The notes under the pieces: generated by a model
Databases searched by the model: none
What the model was told of the DNA's origin: nothing
Seen by the model: only the letters and a program-made list of their open reading frames with translations
In this document: positions 34,205-34,677 of the stretch, in pieces
Layout: every line of letters starts with the position of its first letter
How positions within the stretch are numbered: the stretch's first letter is position 1
Assembly: GCF_017643905.1 (NCBI RefSeq)
Contig: NZ_JAEPMO010000029.1
Coordinates: forward strand, 1 to 34,677
Direction: 5' to 3'
From: Marivita sp.
Lineage (GTDB): Bacteria > Pseudomonadota > Alphaproteobacteria > Rhodobacterales > Rhodobacteraceae
DNA: 34,677 bases
Program-made: the position numbers and the translations under genes

Positions 34205-34677
34205 ATGCTGGGCTATATTGTCAAACGACTGATCTCACTTGCCATAAGCCTGATTGTGGCCTCGGTGGTCATTTTCGCCGTGGTCGAGATAGCGCCCGGC
34301 GATCCCGCCAGTTTCATGTTGGGCATCAACGCACAGCCCGACACGGTGGCCGCGTTGCGCGCAGAGCTTGGATTGGACCAGTCCAAACTCGACCGCTACC
34401 TGAGTTGGGTCGGCGGAATGCTGACGGGCGATTTCGGCACATCCTACACCTATCGCACTCCCGTAGCGCAGATGATCGCGGACCGGATGTGGGTGTCCTT
34501 GCCGCTGGCGCTCTACGCGCTGACCCTGTCCACGCTCATCGCATTTCCCGCTGGTATCTTTGCGGCCGCACGTCGCGGAGGACCGGGCGATCTGGCGGTC
34601 ACAGGCGCGACCCAACTTGGTGTCGCAATTCCGAACTTCTGGTTTGCAATGATGCTCGTGCTGATCTTCGCAATCCA
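34205..34677 (+). CDS. Dipeptide/oligopeptide-type ABC transporter permease, DppB-like (3' end outside window)
   Basis: First 157 residues of an inner-membrane permease of the DppB/OppB family. ATG at 34205 gives MLGYIVKRLISLAISLIVASVVIF, the typical first helix after a short basic start, then APGDPASFMLG and LRAELGLDQSKLDRYLSWVGGMLTGDFGTSY, the diagnostic periplasmic loop. Further membrane helices follow (SLPLALYALTLSTLIAFPAGIFAA). The frame is open to the window end. It is probably the first permease of an ABC importer operon, with DppC and the ATPases beyond; a binding protein is not seen upstream. The substrate could be peptides, nickel or another solute. Confidence 0.92.
   Translation, partial: MLGYIVKRLISLAISLIVASVVIFAVVEIAPGDPASFMLGINAQPDTVAALRAELGLDQSKLDRYLSWVGGMLTGDFGTSYTYRTPVAQMIADRMWVSLPLALYALTLSTLIAFPAGIFAAARRGGPGDLAVTGATQLGVAIPNFWFAMMLVLIFAI

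Overview
The window looks like a chromosomal segment of a Roseobacter-group alphaproteobacterium (Rhodobacterales). This rests on the GC-rich coding style, many ATGA start/stop overlaps, a GTTC-N7-GTTC SOS box of the alphaproteobacterial type, and typical roseobacter genes (DUF2794, MbfA-type iron exporter, glnK-amtB, accD-folC, a DUF6478-like protein). No phage, insertion sequence, CRISPR array, rRNA or tRNA was found. Almost all of it is ordinary housekeeping and transport DNA.

Layout. 1-2904: end of a polyamine-type ABC importer (two permeases) with a translationally coupled FAD amine oxidase. 2906-2997: four hairpins in series. 3075-6747: ilvD, a coupled lipoprotein and a pair of roseobacter-type hypotheticals. 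6771-9827: an APC-like membrane protein (minus), a TSUP permease and an EamA exporter. 9894-13439: accD-folC, then a secreted rhodanese-like protein and a membrane-anchored LysM protein with their own promoter. 13440-13789: a non-coding stretch ending in a strong intrinsic terminator with a possible competing antiterminator. 13790-17573: zapE and a DUF2794 gene (minus), a 60-residue protein (plus), a second hairpin cluster, and imuB (minus) behind a LexA box. 17659-21820: an I78-type inhibitor lipoprotein divergent from glutathione-dependent formaldehyde dehydrogenase, gamma-glutamyltransferase and a NYN-LOTUS protein. 21937-24472: a B12-binding protein, a TetR regulator and the divergent iron exporter mbfA, with an 18-bp inverted repeat between the last two. 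24551-26236: glnK-amtB (minus). 26487-31500: a class A penicillin-binding protein, then RidA, a glycerophosphodiesterase, a FemAB-like protein and a pterin dehydratase in close succession. 31611-34129: a LuxR-type regulator fused to an alpha/beta hydrolase, and an unknown protein. 34205-end: start of a Dpp/Opp-type permease.

How genes work together. Polyamine uptake is paired with amine oxidation. GlnK gates the AmtB ammonium channel. AccD feeds fatty acid synthesis and FolC retains folates. FrmA oxidises the formaldehyde-glutathione adduct, next to an enzyme that degrades glutathione. TetR plausibly controls both itself and mbfA. ImuB is an SOS-controlled mutagenesis factor whose usual partners imuA and dnaE2 are not adjacent.

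I saw no unmistakable new multi-gene system. The best leads are the regulator-hydrolase fusion at 31611, the attenuator-like RNA at 13585-13786, the serial hairpins at 2906 and 15840, the TetR/mbfA operator, and the stand-alone imuB. All motif work was by eye; no alignment or folding was run.
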